64,000 nucleotides of DNA, taken from NCBI RefSeq assembly GCF_009834875.1, contig NZ_WVHT01000004.1:310001-374000 (forward strand), read 5' to 3'. Under the pieces are notes generated by a model. It saw only the letters and a list, made by a program, of their open reading frames with translations. It had not been told where the DNA came from and did no database searches. Below are positions 16,433 to 26,302 of the stretch, piece by piece (within the stretch, counting starts at the first letter, position 1; every line of letters starts with the position of its first letter). Source of the DNA: Hufsiella arboris. GTDB lineage: Bacteria > Bacteroidota > Bacteroidia > Sphingobacteriales > Sphingobacteriaceae. The translations under genes were made by a program, and so were the position numbers.

Positions 16433-18859
16433 ATGATAAAGAATTACATTTTGGTTGCCCTGCGAAATCTTTGGAAGAACAAGGGGTTTTCTGCAATTAA
16501 CATAGTTGGTTTGGCTGTTGGCCTTGCTACCTGCCTGATTATTACCTTGTACGTGATCGACGAACTTAGTTACGATCGCTACAATGAAAAAACAGACAGT
16601 ATTTACCGTATAGACGCCGACATCCGGTTCGGAGGCAACAACATGAAGCTTGCTGTTTCTTCCGATCCGATGGGGTCGACATTAAAAAGAGATTTTCCGC
16701 AGGTCGAACAATTTGTGCGATTTCGCGGTTACGGCGGCTTCCAGGTTAAAAAGGCGAATGAAAACCTACGTGAAGATCGCGTTATCTACACCGATCCAAC
16801 AATTTTTGACGTCTTTACGCTTCCATTTATCGAAGGCAATCCTAAAACCGCTCTGGTTGAACCGCATACGGTAGTTATTACTGAAAAAACTGCCCGCAAA
16901 TATTTCAACAGTGCATCAGGCGTTGTTGGTAAGACGTTAACGGTTAACGACACGAGTAATTACAAAGTAACGGGAGTGATTCAAAATATTCCGTCCCGTT
17001 CGCATTTTAATTTCGACTTTTTTGTATCGCTTGCCGAATCCAGTGAGGCGCGGGCCAACAACTGGGTGAGCCACAATTTCAACACATATATTGTGCTCAA
17101 GCCTGGCTCCGATCCGAAGTTGCTGGAAGCCCAGTTCGGCAAAGTGATCGACAAATACATCGGGCCCCAGGTTAAGGATCTTATGAACATTAATATGGAT
17201 GAGTTTAAGAAAAGCGGCAACTATATCAGCTACAGCCTTACACCACTCTCCACGATCCATTTACACTCAAATAAAACCGCCGAGCTCGATGCTAATGGCA
17301 ATATCCAATACGTATACATCTTTTCTGCGATAGCGCTCTTCATTCTTCTGATCGCCTGCGTTAACTTCATGAATCTTTCAACCGCAAGATCGGCTAACCG
17401 GGCACGGGAAGTTGGGGTACGTAAAGTATTAGGTTCTTTGAAAAGTAATCTGATTACCCAATTTTTAACTGAATCTGTTTTACTTAGCTTTTTTGCACTT
17501 GTTCTGGCTCTGATTATCGCATGGCTGTTTTTGCCATTTTTCAATCAGCTCGCGTTCAAGGAGATCAGTTTTAACTTATTTGCGCAGCCCTGGATGCTTC
17601 CTTTGATTATGGTAATCATCGTAATCATCGGGTTGCTTGCGGGAAGTTATCCGGCCTTCTATTTATCCGCATTTAACCCGATCCAGGTTTTAAAAGGTAA
17701 GCTATCTGGTGGCTTCAAAAAAAGCTGGCTTCGCAGCGGCCTGGTAGTTTTCCAGTTTGCCATCTCGATCTTCCTCATCGTTGGAACGGTGGTGATTTAT
17801 AGCCAGCTAAGCTATATGCGCAACAAAGATCTCGGTTTTAACAGAAAACAGATTTTAATCATTCAAAATACCGATGCACTCGGTTCTGCCGCAGGATCTT
17901 TTAAAAATGATTTATTAAAGTTGGCAGGTGTCGAACATGCAACCATGACGGGCTACCTGCCAACCGGCGGCTGGCGAAGTGATAATCCACTGTTCCCAGA
18001 CGCATCCCTTGATCAGAAACGGGCTGTTTCAACTCAAACCTGGAGAGTTGACGAAGATTATATTCCAACATTGGGAATGAAAATGGTGAAAGGCCGAAAT
18101 TTCTCTAAAAAATATTTAACGGATTCTTCAGGCATTATAATAAATGAATCAGCGGCAAAACTTTTGAATTTCAAAGATCCTATTAATCAAACTTTGTATA
18201 CCCTTGAGGATATCAAAACCAAAAAGCTGATGCAGTATAAAATCATCGGCGTGGTGAAGGATTTTAATTTCAACTCGCTCCGCGAGCAGGTTACACCGCT
18301 GGCTTTTCTTCTTGAGGAACAACGCAACAGCGTCGCTATTCAAATCAAAACGTCGAATATTTCCGGCCTTATCGCACAGATCGAACGAAAGTTTAAAGAG
18401 ATTGCTCCTTCGCAGTCTTTTACTTACTCATTTATGGACGATGATTTCAATAATATTTACAATAATGAGCAACGTATTGGAAAAATATCCGTCACTTTCT
18501 CGGTGCTTGCTATTTTGATCGCCTGTCTTGGCTTATTCGGACTTGCTTCTTATGCTGCCGAACAACGGGTTAAAGAAATTGGGATCAGAAAGGTGTTAGG
18601 TGCCACCGTTGTAAATATTACAGAAATGCTTTCAAAGGATTTTTTAACACTGGTAATTATCGCCGCAGTCATCGCCTTTCCATTTGCCTGGCTGGCAATG
18701 AATAGCTGGTTGCAGGATTTTCAATATCGCATCACGATAAGCTGGTGGATATTCGCCGCAGCTGGAATTACAGCTCTATTTATTGCCCTGTTTACAGTTA
18801 GCTTCCAGGCAATTAAAGCGGCAATAGCAAATCCGATAAAAAGTTTAAGAACGGAGTAA
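16433..18859 (+). CDS. MacB-like double-FtsX ABC permease (perm1)
   Basis: An 808-aa permease used here as the reference for the array. TM1 at about 20-42, periplasmic MacB_PCD domain to about 290, TM2 295-315, TM3 348-370, TM4 387-410, TM5 436-460, second periplasmic domain to about 685, TM6 687-710, TM7 739-760, TM8 771-795. Cytoplasmic coupling helices follow TM2 (AREVGVRKVLGSL) and TM6 (VKEIGIRKVLGAT). It has no ATPase domain, unlike true MacB. The frame opens at 16388, but MIKNYILVALRN at 16433 matches all siblings and is the start. Closest relative in the array is perm15 (shared GNIQYVYIF and NW-x-S-x-N region). Ends NPIKSLRTE. Confidence 0.93.
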   Translation: MIKNYILVALRNLWKNKGFSAINIVGLAVGLATCLIITLYVIDELSYDRYNEKTDSIYRIDADIRFGGNNMKLAVSSDPMGSTLKRDFPQVEQFVRFRGYGGFQVKKANENLREDRVIYTDPTIFDVFTLPFIEGNPKTALVEPHTVVITEKTARKYFNSASGVVGKTLTVNDTSNYKVTGVIQNIPSRSHFNFDFFVSLAESSEARANNWVSHNFNTYIVLKPGSDPKLLEAQFGKVIDKYIGPQVKDLMNINMDEFKKSGNYISYSLTPLSTIHLHSNKTAELDANGNIQYVYIFSAIALFILLIACVNFMNLSTARSANRAREVGVRKVLGSLKSNLITQFLTESVLLSFFALVLALIIAWLFLPFFNQLAFKEISFNLFAQPWMLPLIMVIIVIIGLLAGSYPAFYLSAFNPIQVLKGKLSGGFKKSWLRSGLVVFQFAISIFLIVGTVVIYSQLSYMRNKDLGFNRKQILIIQNTDALGSAAGSFKNDLLKLAGVEHATMTGYLPTGGWRSDNPLFPDASLDQKRAVSTQTWRVDEDYIPTLGMKMVKGRNFSKKYLTDSSGIIINESAAKLLNFKDPINQTLYTLEDIKTKKLMQYKIIGVVKDFNFNSLREQVTPLAFLLEEQRNSVAIQIKTSNISGLIAQIERKFKEIAPSQSFTYSFMDDDFNNIYNNEQRIGKISVTFSVLAILIACLGLFGLASYAAEQRVKEIGIRKVLGATVVNITEMLSKDFLTLVIIAAVIAFPFAWLAMNSWLQDFQYRITISWWIFAAAGITALFIALFTVSFQAIKAAIANPIKSLRTE

Positions 18860-18942
18860 CGGTGCTGCCGGAAGCCAAGTACCAGTCAGGCATACAATTA
18901 ATTGCAACCTAAAAGCGAAAGCTTGGATAATTCAAAATCGTC

Positions 18943-21330
18943 ATGATTAAAAACCTTTTCCTCGTAGCTCTTCGAAATCTCAAACGAGATAAATGGTATG
19001 GGTTGCTTAATATTCTGGGATTAACCATTGGCATTACATTTAGCCTGTTCCTGATTTTTTATATTAAAGATGAACTGAGTTACGATCGTTATCATAAAAA
19101 TGCAGACCGCATTTACCGGATAGCGTCTTACAATAAAGAGCCTGACAAACCTGAAATGAAATGGGCTGTTACGCCAGCCTCCATGGCTCCAGCTTTAAAA
19201 AGAGATTATCCGGAAGTTGACCAATCGCTTCGCATGTTGGGAACAGGAAAAACAATGTTTAAAAATGGCGACCTCCGGTTTTATGAAGACGCTATTTTTT
19301 TATGTGACAGCAATATCTTTAAAGTATTCAGTTATAATTTCATTGAGGGAAATCCAAATTCGGCGCTTATCGAACCTCATTCGATGGTTTTGACACAATC
19401 CAGTGCAGAGAAATTCTTCGGCAGGTCGACCGGTATTATAGGAAAGACCTTGCAGAATAACCGAGGCGAAATTTTCAAGATCACCGGCGTTATAAAAGAC
19501 GTCCCGAAAAACTCACATCTTGTTTTTAACGCGCTTATTTCAATAAGTACCTTACCAAAAGACTTTGACCAGAACTGGGGAAATTTTGGTATTTATACCT
19601 ACGTTCTACTCAAGCCCAATGTTAGTCCGGCCTTGTTTCAGCAAAAACTTGCCCCTCTTTATAAAAAATACCTGGAAGCGATTTTTGCTCCTTCCAATAT
19701 CAAAATTCGTTTTGTTTCTCAGCCGCTTACTTCCATTCATTTGCACTCAGACCTTGAGTTTGAGCCCAGCGAACTGGGAAGTATGTCATACATCTACATT
19801 TTCGCGGCAGTTGCTTTTTTTATGTTATTGATCGCATGCATCAACTACATGAACCTCACAACCGCGCGTTCGGCCCGTCGTGCCAAGGAAATCGGAATCA
19901 GGAAAGTAACAGGCTCATCGAAACTTCAGCTGGTAACACAATTTCTCGTTGAGTCGTTACTAACAGCTGTTTTTGCGCTCATTTTAAGTCTTGGATTAAT
20001 TGCAATTCTGCTCCACACATTTAATTCCGTAGCAGGTAAATTCATCACGTTTCAATCACTTTTTGAGCCGGGAACTTTTTTAATTTTGTTAGCTGTTGTA
20101 TTGTTTGTCGGTCTGGCGGGCGGATGTTATCCTGCATTCTATCTTTCCAAATTTAACCCGGTAAACATTTTAAAAGGCAGCCTTTCGAAAAGCTCCAGCA
20201 ATGCCACGCTTCGCCGGTCGCTTGTTGTTGTTCAGTTTTCCGTATCGATGATCATGTTGATTTGCACATGGATCGTTTACGGTCAATTGAAGTATCTCCG
20301 AAACAAAGATCTCGGTTTTAATAATCAGCAGGTTTTGAAACTGTCGGTTAATTCGGATCGCGACAATCGGGGCCAAATCCACGCCTTTACCAATGAACTA
20401 AAGAAGAATCCAAAAATCCTTTCAGTAAGCACCTCTGAGAGTATGCCGGGAGGGAAATACATTAACTTCAACTTGCTCTCCGTACAAACGGAAACAGGTT
20501 TTAAAAACCAGGGAATTGACTGTTATGGAATTGATGAACGATTCTTCCCAACATTGGGAATGAAGCTTAAGGAAGGCCGAAACTTTTCTGGCCTGGCTGA
20601 CACGCTCAGAAGCGTGATCGTTAACGAAAACATGGTAAAGTTTTTTGGCTGGAAGAATGCTATTGGAAAAAAAGTAAAATATCCCGGCGATACATCGAGT
20701 TTCTACCTCGAGGTTGTCGGCGTAGTAAAGGACTTCAACCAAAAATCTCTGTACAATCCAATTGCACCGTTGCTAATGTTTTATCGGCCGAACAGTCCGA
20801 GAATTCAGTTAAAGTTGTCATCGCAGGATCTCCCTTCGACATTAAAAAACATAGAAAAGATCTGGAAATCCAGTTTCCCTGGCCTGCCATTTTCGTACAG
20901 TTTCCTCGACGAAGATTTTGACTCGCAATATATAGCCGACCAGAAAAGAGGTAAAATATTTACCGCGTTTTCCATACTTACCATCATCATAACTTGTCTT
21001 GGATTATTAGGATTGGTCGCGTTTACAACTGAACAGCGTCAAAAAGAAATCAGCATCAGAAAAGTAATGGGCGCAGGTGTCAGCGAAATTGTACCGCTGA
21101 TAACAACCAACTTTATTTTGCTCGTGGGTATTTCCTGCTTTATTGCATTCCCGGTAGCATACGTCTTCATGGATAAATGGCTTAAGATATTTCCATACAA
21201 TACTGGTTTAAATGTCACGCCTTTTATTTTATCAGCAATTACGGTCCTGTTTATAACACTTTTTACTGTAATATTTCATACGGTAAAGGCGGCATTAAAT
21301 AACCCGGTAAAAAGTTTAAGAACGGAGTAA
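18943..21330 (+). CDS. MacB-like double-FtsX ABC permease (perm2)
   Basis: 795 aa, starting MIKNLFLVALRN, 83 nt after perm1. Its coupling motifs are AKEIGIRKVTGSS and QKEISIRKVMGAG; the second carries S where the siblings have G. The first periplasmic domain shares the pattern SxxLPKDFxxNWGxFxxYTYxLLK and LTSIHLHSDL with perm17, its best match. TM4 reads GLAGGCYPAFYLS, with Cys at a position that is Ser in most copies. Ends NPVKSLRTE. Middle gene of the first transcription unit. Confidence 0.92.
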   Translation: MIKNLFLVALRNLKRDKWYGLLNILGLTIGITFSLFLIFYIKDELSYDRYHKNADRIYRIASYNKEPDKPEMKWAVTPASMAPALKRDYPEVDQSLRMLGTGKTMFKNGDLRFYEDAIFLCDSNIFKVFSYNFIEGNPNSALIEPHSMVLTQSSAEKFFGRSTGIIGKTLQNNRGEIFKITGVIKDVPKNSHLVFNALISISTLPKDFDQNWGNFGIYTYVLLKPNVSPALFQQKLAPLYKKYLEAIFAPSNIKIRFVSQPLTSIHLHSDLEFEPSELGSMSYIYIFAAVAFFMLLIACINYMNLTTARSARRAKEIGIRKVTGSSKLQLVTQFLVESLLTAVFALILSLGLIAILLHTFNSVAGKFITFQSLFEPGTFLILLAVVLFVGLAGGCYPAFYLSKFNPVNILKGSLSKSSSNATLRRSLVVVQFSVSMIMLICTWIVYGQLKYLRNKDLGFNNQQVLKLSVNSDRDNRGQIHAFTNELKKNPKILSVSTSESMPGGKYINFNLLSVQTETGFKNQGIDCYGIDERFFPTLGMKLKEGRNFSGLADTLRSVIVNENMVKFFGWKNAIGKKVKYPGDTSSFYLEVVGVVKDFNQKSLYNPIAPLLMFYRPNSPRIQLKLSSQDLPSTLKNIEKIWKSSFPGLPFSYSFLDEDFDSQYIADQKRGKIFTAFSILTIIITCLGLLGLVAFTTEQRQKEISIRKVMGAGVSEIVPLITTNFILLVGISCFIAFPVAYVFMDKWLKIFPYNTGLNVTPFILSAITVLFITLFTVIFHTVKAALNNPVKSLRTE

Positions 21331-21346
21331 AATAGGTATCGGTTAC

Positions 21347-21399
21347 AGATTTCAGGTATCAGCCAGTACCTGCAGCCTGAAACCCGTTACCTGAAATCT
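21347..21399 (+). repeat. Inverted repeat in perm2-perm3 gap
   Basis: AGATTTCAGGTA (21347-21358) and TACCTGAAATCT (21388-21399) are perfect 12-bp inverted copies around a 29-nt loop that itself holds GTACCTG and CCTGAAAC. No T-run follows, so it is not a standard terminator. It belongs to the GGTATC/CAGGTA word family seen in other gaps. Confidence 0.7.
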
Positions 21400-21408
21400 A
21401 AAAAACCA

Positions 21409-23766
21409 ATGATCAGAAACTATTTAAAAATCGCGTGGCGTAACCTTCTTAGAAACAAAGGCTTTTCATTAATCAACATAGCCGGCTTAGCTATCGGCAT
21501 GGCAAGCGCCATCCTGATTTTACTGTGGATACAAAATGAGATAAGTTACGATCAGTTTCACACCAAGAAAGACCGCTTGTATGTAATGTACAACCGCTCA
21601 GTTTTTGATGGCAAGCTCTGGTGCTGGCAATCCACACCAAAAATCATGGGTCCAACCATGAAAATGAGCTATTCGCAAGTTGAAGAAACATCAAGGATTA
21701 ACCAGGCTACATTCCTGTTTACAGTCGGAGAAAAACATCTGACGGTCCGCGGTGCTTTTACCGATCCCGGATTTTTAACCATGTTCAGCTTTCCGTTGAT
21801 TAACGGAGATTCAAAAACGGCCTTAAAAAACACTCAAACCGTAGTAATCACAGAAAAATTGTCAAAAAAGCTTTTCGGAAATGACAACGCGATGGGCAAA
21901 ACTGTGAAGATCGACAGCAACGCTTATTTCACCGTAACAGGTGTCATGAAGGATCAACCTAACAATACCCGTTTCCAGGACTTCGAGTATTTCATGCCAT
22001 GGAGTTACATGAAGAAAATTGGCTGGGATGAAAATAACTGGGGAAATAATTCAGTTCAAACTTATGTATTGTTAAAACCCGGAGTAACCGAAACCGCGGC
22101 AAACAAAGCATTTTTAAATATCACTCGTACCCACTCAGACATAAAAGATATCGATCAATTCGTTCACCCGATCAGTAAATGGAGACTGTATTCCAAGTTT
22201 GAAAACGGCAAAATAACAGGTGGGCGAATAGAAATCGTCCGGTTGTTCTCGGTTATTGCAATATTCATTTTATTGATAGCCTGTATAAATTTCATGAATT
22301 TGAGTACAGCCCGGAGTGAAAAACGGGCTCGTGAAGTTGGCATCCGTAAAGTTGTAGGCGCTCAAAAAGGTTCACTGGTGGGCCAGTTTTTAGGCGAGTC
22401 TATTATCATTTCATTAATCTCCGGAATTATTGCGTTAGTTGTTGTTCAGCTGAGCTTAAAAGGTTTTAACGCCTTAACTGATAAAGAACTATTTATCCCA
22501 TATTCCAGCTTATTTTTTTGGCTGATAAGCCTGGGCTTTGTATTATTTACCGGTATTGTAGCAGGGAGCTATCCTGCTTTTTACTTATCATCATACAGGC
22601 CGGTAAAGGTATTAAAGGGAACCTTTAAAGCAGCTCATGCGCTGGTTACTCCAAGAAAGGTGTTGGTAATCCTGCAATTCACATTCGCCATTGCGCTGAT
22701 CATTTGCACCATCATTATTCAGCGACAAATCAACCACGCCCAACAGCGTGACCTTGGATATAACAAGAATAACCTGGCTTATGTATTTATGACTGGTGAA
22801 GTCGAAAAACATTATACCGCTATAAAGAATGAGATGCTGGCAAGCAACGCTGTTACGGCTGTCACAAAAACCAGCGCACCGATGACCGAAGGCTGGAGTG
22901 ATAGCTGGGATTACAGCTGGAAGGGCAAAAACACAACAGAAAAGCTTGATTTCGACATCTACAATACAGATGGAGATTTTGTCAAGACGATGGGTCTAAA
23001 ACTGGTTACAGGCAGGGATATTGACCTTAAAGCCTTCCCCAGCGATTCGACCGCGATGATCTTAAACGAAGCCGCGGTAAAAACAATGGGCTTTAAGAAC
23101 GCGATCGGCCAGATAGTGAAAGGCCAGGGCCGCGACTGGCATGTTGTTGGTGTAATCAAAGATTTTATCCTTTCGTCACCTTACGAGCCGGTTAAACAAA
23201 TGGTTATCCAAGGCCCATCCGGTTGGTTTAACGTGATCCATTTCAAATTAAACGACAATGCCTCAACAGAAAATAACCTGAAAAAAATCGAAGCTGTATT
23301 CAAGAAATATAATCCTGATTACCCGTTTGAATATAATTTCATTGATGAGGCATATTCCAAAAAATTCCGCGACGAGCAGCGCATTGGAACACTCGCCGCG
23401 CTTTTCGCAGGGCTTACGATCGTGATTTCATGCCTTGGATTATTTGCTTTAGCGGCGTACATGGCAGAAAATCGGATCAAGGAAATTGGAGTACGGAAAG
23501 TTCTGGGTGCATCAGTTTCCGGGCTGGCGGTTTTACTTTCTAAAGATTTCCTTAAGCTGGTTCTGATTTCATTCGCAATTGCTTCACCGATAGCCTGGTG
23601 GGCAATGCATAAATGGCTTCAGGATTACACATACCGGGTTAGTATAAGCTGGTGGATATTTGCCATAACGGGAATCATATCGATGGCGATCGCGGTGGCA
23701 ACGGTTAGCTTCCAGGCGCTGCGTGCAGCAAGAGCTAATCCTGTAAAGAACTTAAGAACAGAGTAA
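21409..23766 (+). CDS. MacB-like double-FtsX ABC permease (perm3)
   Basis: 785 aa, MIRNYLKIAWRN start, 78 nt after perm2. Coupling motifs AREVGIRKVVGAQ and IKEIGVRKVLGAS. The first periplasmic domain is Trp-rich (KLWCWQSTPKIMG) and contains the WGNNSVQTYVLLKPG block shared with perm14; the KWRLYSKFENGK stretch links it to perm5, perm6, perm10 and perm11. Second-domain landmark SWDYSWKGK. C-terminal tail is the variant NPVKNLRTE. Confidence 0.92.
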   Translation: MIRNYLKIAWRNLLRNKGFSLINIAGLAIGMASAILILLWIQNEISYDQFHTKKDRLYVMYNRSVFDGKLWCWQSTPKIMGPTMKMSYSQVEETSRINQATFLFTVGEKHLTVRGAFTDPGFLTMFSFPLINGDSKTALKNTQTVVITEKLSKKLFGNDNAMGKTVKIDSNAYFTVTGVMKDQPNNTRFQDFEYFMPWSYMKKIGWDENNWGNNSVQTYVLLKPGVTETAANKAFLNITRTHSDIKDIDQFVHPISKWRLYSKFENGKITGGRIEIVRLFSVIAIFILLIACINFMNLSTARSEKRAREVGIRKVVGAQKGSLVGQFLGESIIISLISGIIALVVVQLSLKGFNALTDKELFIPYSSLFFWLISLGFVLFTGIVAGSYPAFYLSSYRPVKVLKGTFKAAHALVTPRKVLVILQFTFAIALIICTIIIQRQINHAQQRDLGYNKNNLAYVFMTGEVEKHYTAIKNEMLASNAVTAVTKTSAPMTEGWSDSWDYSWKGKNTTEKLDFDIYNTDGDFVKTMGLKLVTGRDIDLKAFPSDSTAMILNEAAVKTMGFKNAIGQIVKGQGRDWHVVGVIKDFILSSPYEPVKQMVIQGPSGWFNVIHFKLNDNASTENNLKKIEAVFKKYNPDYPFEYNFIDEAYSKKFRDEQRIGTLAALFAGLTIVISCLGLFALAAYMAENRIKEIGVRKVLGASVSGLAVLLSKDFLKLVLISFAIASPIAWWAMHKWLQDYTYRVSISWWIFAITGIISMAIAVATVSFQALRAARANPVKNLRTE

Positions 23767-23812
23767 ACGAGCTGTCAGAAATCAGCTAACGACACATATA
23801 AATGTATTATAC

Positions 23813-23832
23813 AACGGCGGAAAGCCGCCGTT
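23813..23832 (+). repeat. GC-rich hairpin in perm3-perm4 gap
   Basis: AACGGCGG and CCGCCGTT are perfect 8-bp arms around the tetraloop AAAG. It is flanked by AGCT-rich words (GAGCTGTCAG, CAGCTAAAAGC). No T-run follows. It lies 20 nt before the perm4 start and could affect mRNA stability or initiation. Confidence 0.7.
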
Positions 23833-23852
23833 TACAGCTAAAAGCTACGACT

Positions 23853-26231
23853 ATGATAAAAAACTATTTTAAAATCGCCTGGCGAAATCTGGTAAAGGAT
23901 AAAGTCTTTTCTGTTATTAATGTCTTGGGACTAACCATTGGCATAACCGTTTGTATGATGATTTTTCTCTTCATCAGGAACGAATTCAGCGTGGATAATT
24001 TTCATACCCAAGGAAAAAACATCTATCGCGTAATGCGCGCTTTTGATCGTGATGGAAAGCAAAGCAGTGTTGCGTATTTGTCGGGCCCGTATGCTCCCGC
24101 TTTATTGAATGATTTTAAAGGTCAGGTAAAAAAAGCGGTTCGTGTAAGCCAGGATGATAACCTGGTTACGATTGGCAATAATTCTTTTCATGAAAAAAAG
24201 GTGCTTTCTGTAGATCCGGATTTTTTCGATCTGTTTACTTTTCCACTTATAACAGGTAGCGCCTCGAACGCACTGCAAAATCCAAACAGCGTTGTACTCA
24301 CCGAAACTACAGCAAAACGATATTTCGGACGTATTGACAACGCAATGGGCAAAACAATAACGGTTGATAAAAACCTGCAATTAAAAGTAACCGGTATCGC
24401 CAAAGACGTTCCGTCCAACTCCCACCTTGAATTCGATCTTATCGTTCCGCTTTCTAATTACAAAGACAGAAGCACGATGACAACGTGGATCAACAACGGC
24501 ATGTACACATATATCCTGCTTTCGCCAAACACAACACAGGCACAGGTTGAAAAGCAGTTACCGGCATTTATCCAAAAATACATGGGCGGAGATATAAAAA
24601 AATACGGGTTTAAGTTTTCGCTTTCGCTGACACCGTTAAAGGATGTGTATTTTGAAAATGCTGCTTTTGATTCGGTTAAACACGGTAATAAAACTGTCGT
24701 ATATATTTTCCTTTCCATCGCGGTGTTGATTCTCTTAATTGCCTGCATCAACTTCATGAATCTTTCCACCATTCGTGCTGCAGAACGTTCGAAGGAAGTG
24801 GGGTTACGCAAAGTGCTTGGCGCATTACGCAACAATTTGATATTTCAATTTTTAGGCGAATCCGTATTGTTAACCGCTATCTCATGTGTTCTGTCTGTTT
24901 GTTTATTCTTACTGGCAATGCCATGGTATAACCAATTACTTGGGTATTCATTAACTGTTTCGGGAAATGCTTTGCCTATTTATTTATTCCTTGTTGGCGT
25001 TATTGTAGTCGTGGGAATTTTAACAGGTAGTTATCCTGCATTTTTCTTATCAGCATTCTCTCCGGTGCAAGCTCTGAAAGGCAAGCTGCGCTTGGGCAAA
25101 GGTGGCTCATTATTCAGGGAGATTTTTGTGGTTGTTCAATTCAGCATATCTGTATTCCTTATAGTTGGTACTATCATTATCACCAAACAGATGAGCTACA
25201 TTAAAAACAAACAGCTCGGTTATAACAAAGAGCAAACAGTAATAGTGCCGATCGACAATAATGACATATACAACAAGATGGATGCGTTTAAAACCGGACT
25301 GCAAAATCAAAGCATTGTTCAGTCAGTATCCTTAATGTCCGGCGAACCTGGTGGTTTTTTCGACGGACATACTTTTGATGTAGAAGGTCATCCTGAAAAA
25401 TGGAATTCAAGAACTGAATTTGCCGACTTTGAATACGTAAAAACTTTAGGTTTAAAAATCATTGCCGGAAGAGATTTTTCGGCACAGTTTCCTACAGATA
25501 CCACCGAATCCGTTTTAATAAATAAAACCGCGGCAACAAAATTAGGATGGACACCAGAAAAGGCTATCGGTAAATGGATTCAGAATACGGTTAGGGATTC
25601 AACAAAGCGCAGAATAATCGGAGTTGTAAATGATTTTAATTTCCTGTCGTTGAAAGAAGATATGGATGCTTTAGTTATTGCACCAAACATGGACAGAAGA
25701 GTTGCTTTGATAAAATTAAAACCCGGCAATATCGACGCTGGTGTTGCTGCCATAAAACATGAATACACTCAGGTAGTGTCTGGCTATCCTTTTGAATGTA
25801 AATTTTTAGATCAGCAATTCGATAGAATGTACCAGAAAGACGTTCGCCAGCAAACCATCATATCGGTATTTGCGGGACTGGCAATATTTGTTGCCTGCCT
25901 TGGTTTATTTGGCTTAGCCTCATTCACGGCAACGAAACGTATTAAAGAAATCGGTGTACGGAAAGTGCTCGGTTCATCGGTACAAGGTATTGTTGTTTTA
26001 TTATCAAAAGATCTCCTGAAACCGGTATTAATCGCGACTTGCATCGCACTGCCCTTTGGCTATTATGCGATGGATAAATGGCTGCAAAATTTTGCTTATC
26101 GGACATCACTCCCAGCCTGGGTATTTCTGCTAGCTATTGTGATCACATTTTTAATTGCTCTTATAACAATCGGTTTAAAGGCTGTTAAAGCTGCTTTAGA
26201 TAATCCTGTTAAAAGTTTGAGAACGGAATAA
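23853..26231 (+). CDS. MacB-like double-FtsX ABC permease (perm4)
   Basis: 792 aa from MIKNYFKIAWRN at 23853. A longer frame from 23802 would translate the intergenic hairpin and is rejected. Coupling motifs SKEVGLRKVLGAL and IKEIGVRKVLGSS. Second periplasmic domain landmarks are MSGEPGGFFDGHTFDVEGHPE and a Trp in KIGW; TM6 runs FAGLAIFVACLGLFGLASF. Somewhat AT-richer by eye than perm5. Tail NPVKSLRTE. Confidence 0.92.
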   Translation: MIKNYFKIAWRNLVKDKVFSVINVLGLTIGITVCMMIFLFIRNEFSVDNFHTQGKNIYRVMRAFDRDGKQSSVAYLSGPYAPALLNDFKGQVKKAVRVSQDDNLVTIGNNSFHEKKVLSVDPDFFDLFTFPLITGSASNALQNPNSVVLTETTAKRYFGRIDNAMGKTITVDKNLQLKVTGIAKDVPSNSHLEFDLIVPLSNYKDRSTMTTWINNGMYTYILLSPNTTQAQVEKQLPAFIQKYMGGDIKKYGFKFSLSLTPLKDVYFENAAFDSVKHGNKTVVYIFLSIAVLILLIACINFMNLSTIRAAERSKEVGLRKVLGALRNNLIFQFLGESVLLTAISCVLSVCLFLLAMPWYNQLLGYSLTVSGNALPIYLFLVGVIVVVGILTGSYPAFFLSAFSPVQALKGKLRLGKGGSLFREIFVVVQFSISVFLIVGTIIITKQMSYIKNKQLGYNKEQTVIVPIDNNDIYNKMDAFKTGLQNQSIVQSVSLMSGEPGGFFDGHTFDVEGHPEKWNSRTEFADFEYVKTLGLKIIAGRDFSAQFPTDTTESVLINKTAATKLGWTPEKAIGKWIQNTVRDSTKRRIIGVVNDFNFLSLKEDMDALVIAPNMDRRVALIKLKPGNIDAGVAAIKHEYTQVVSGYPFECKFLDQQFDRMYQKDVRQQTIISVFAGLAIFVACLGLFGLASFTATKRIKEIGVRKVLGSSVQGIVVLLSKDLLKPVLIATCIALPFGYYAMDKWLQNFAYRTSLPAWVFLLAIVITFLIALITIGLKAVKAALDNPVKSLRTE

Positions 26232-26235
26232 AATA

Positions 26236-26293
26236 GTATCGGGTATCAGGCAGGAATCAGCCAATACCTCTTACTGACACCTGTCATCTAAAA
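26236..26293 (+). repeat. Degenerate GGTATC-type repeat in perm4-perm5 gap
   Basis: The 71-nt gap is filled with the words GTATCGGGTATCAGG, CAATACCTC, CTGACACCTGTCATC: degenerate direct and inverted copies of the same unit seen before perm3, perm6 and perm11. No perfect long stem. Confidence 0.5.
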
Positions 26294-26302
26294 ACAAAAA
26301 CA

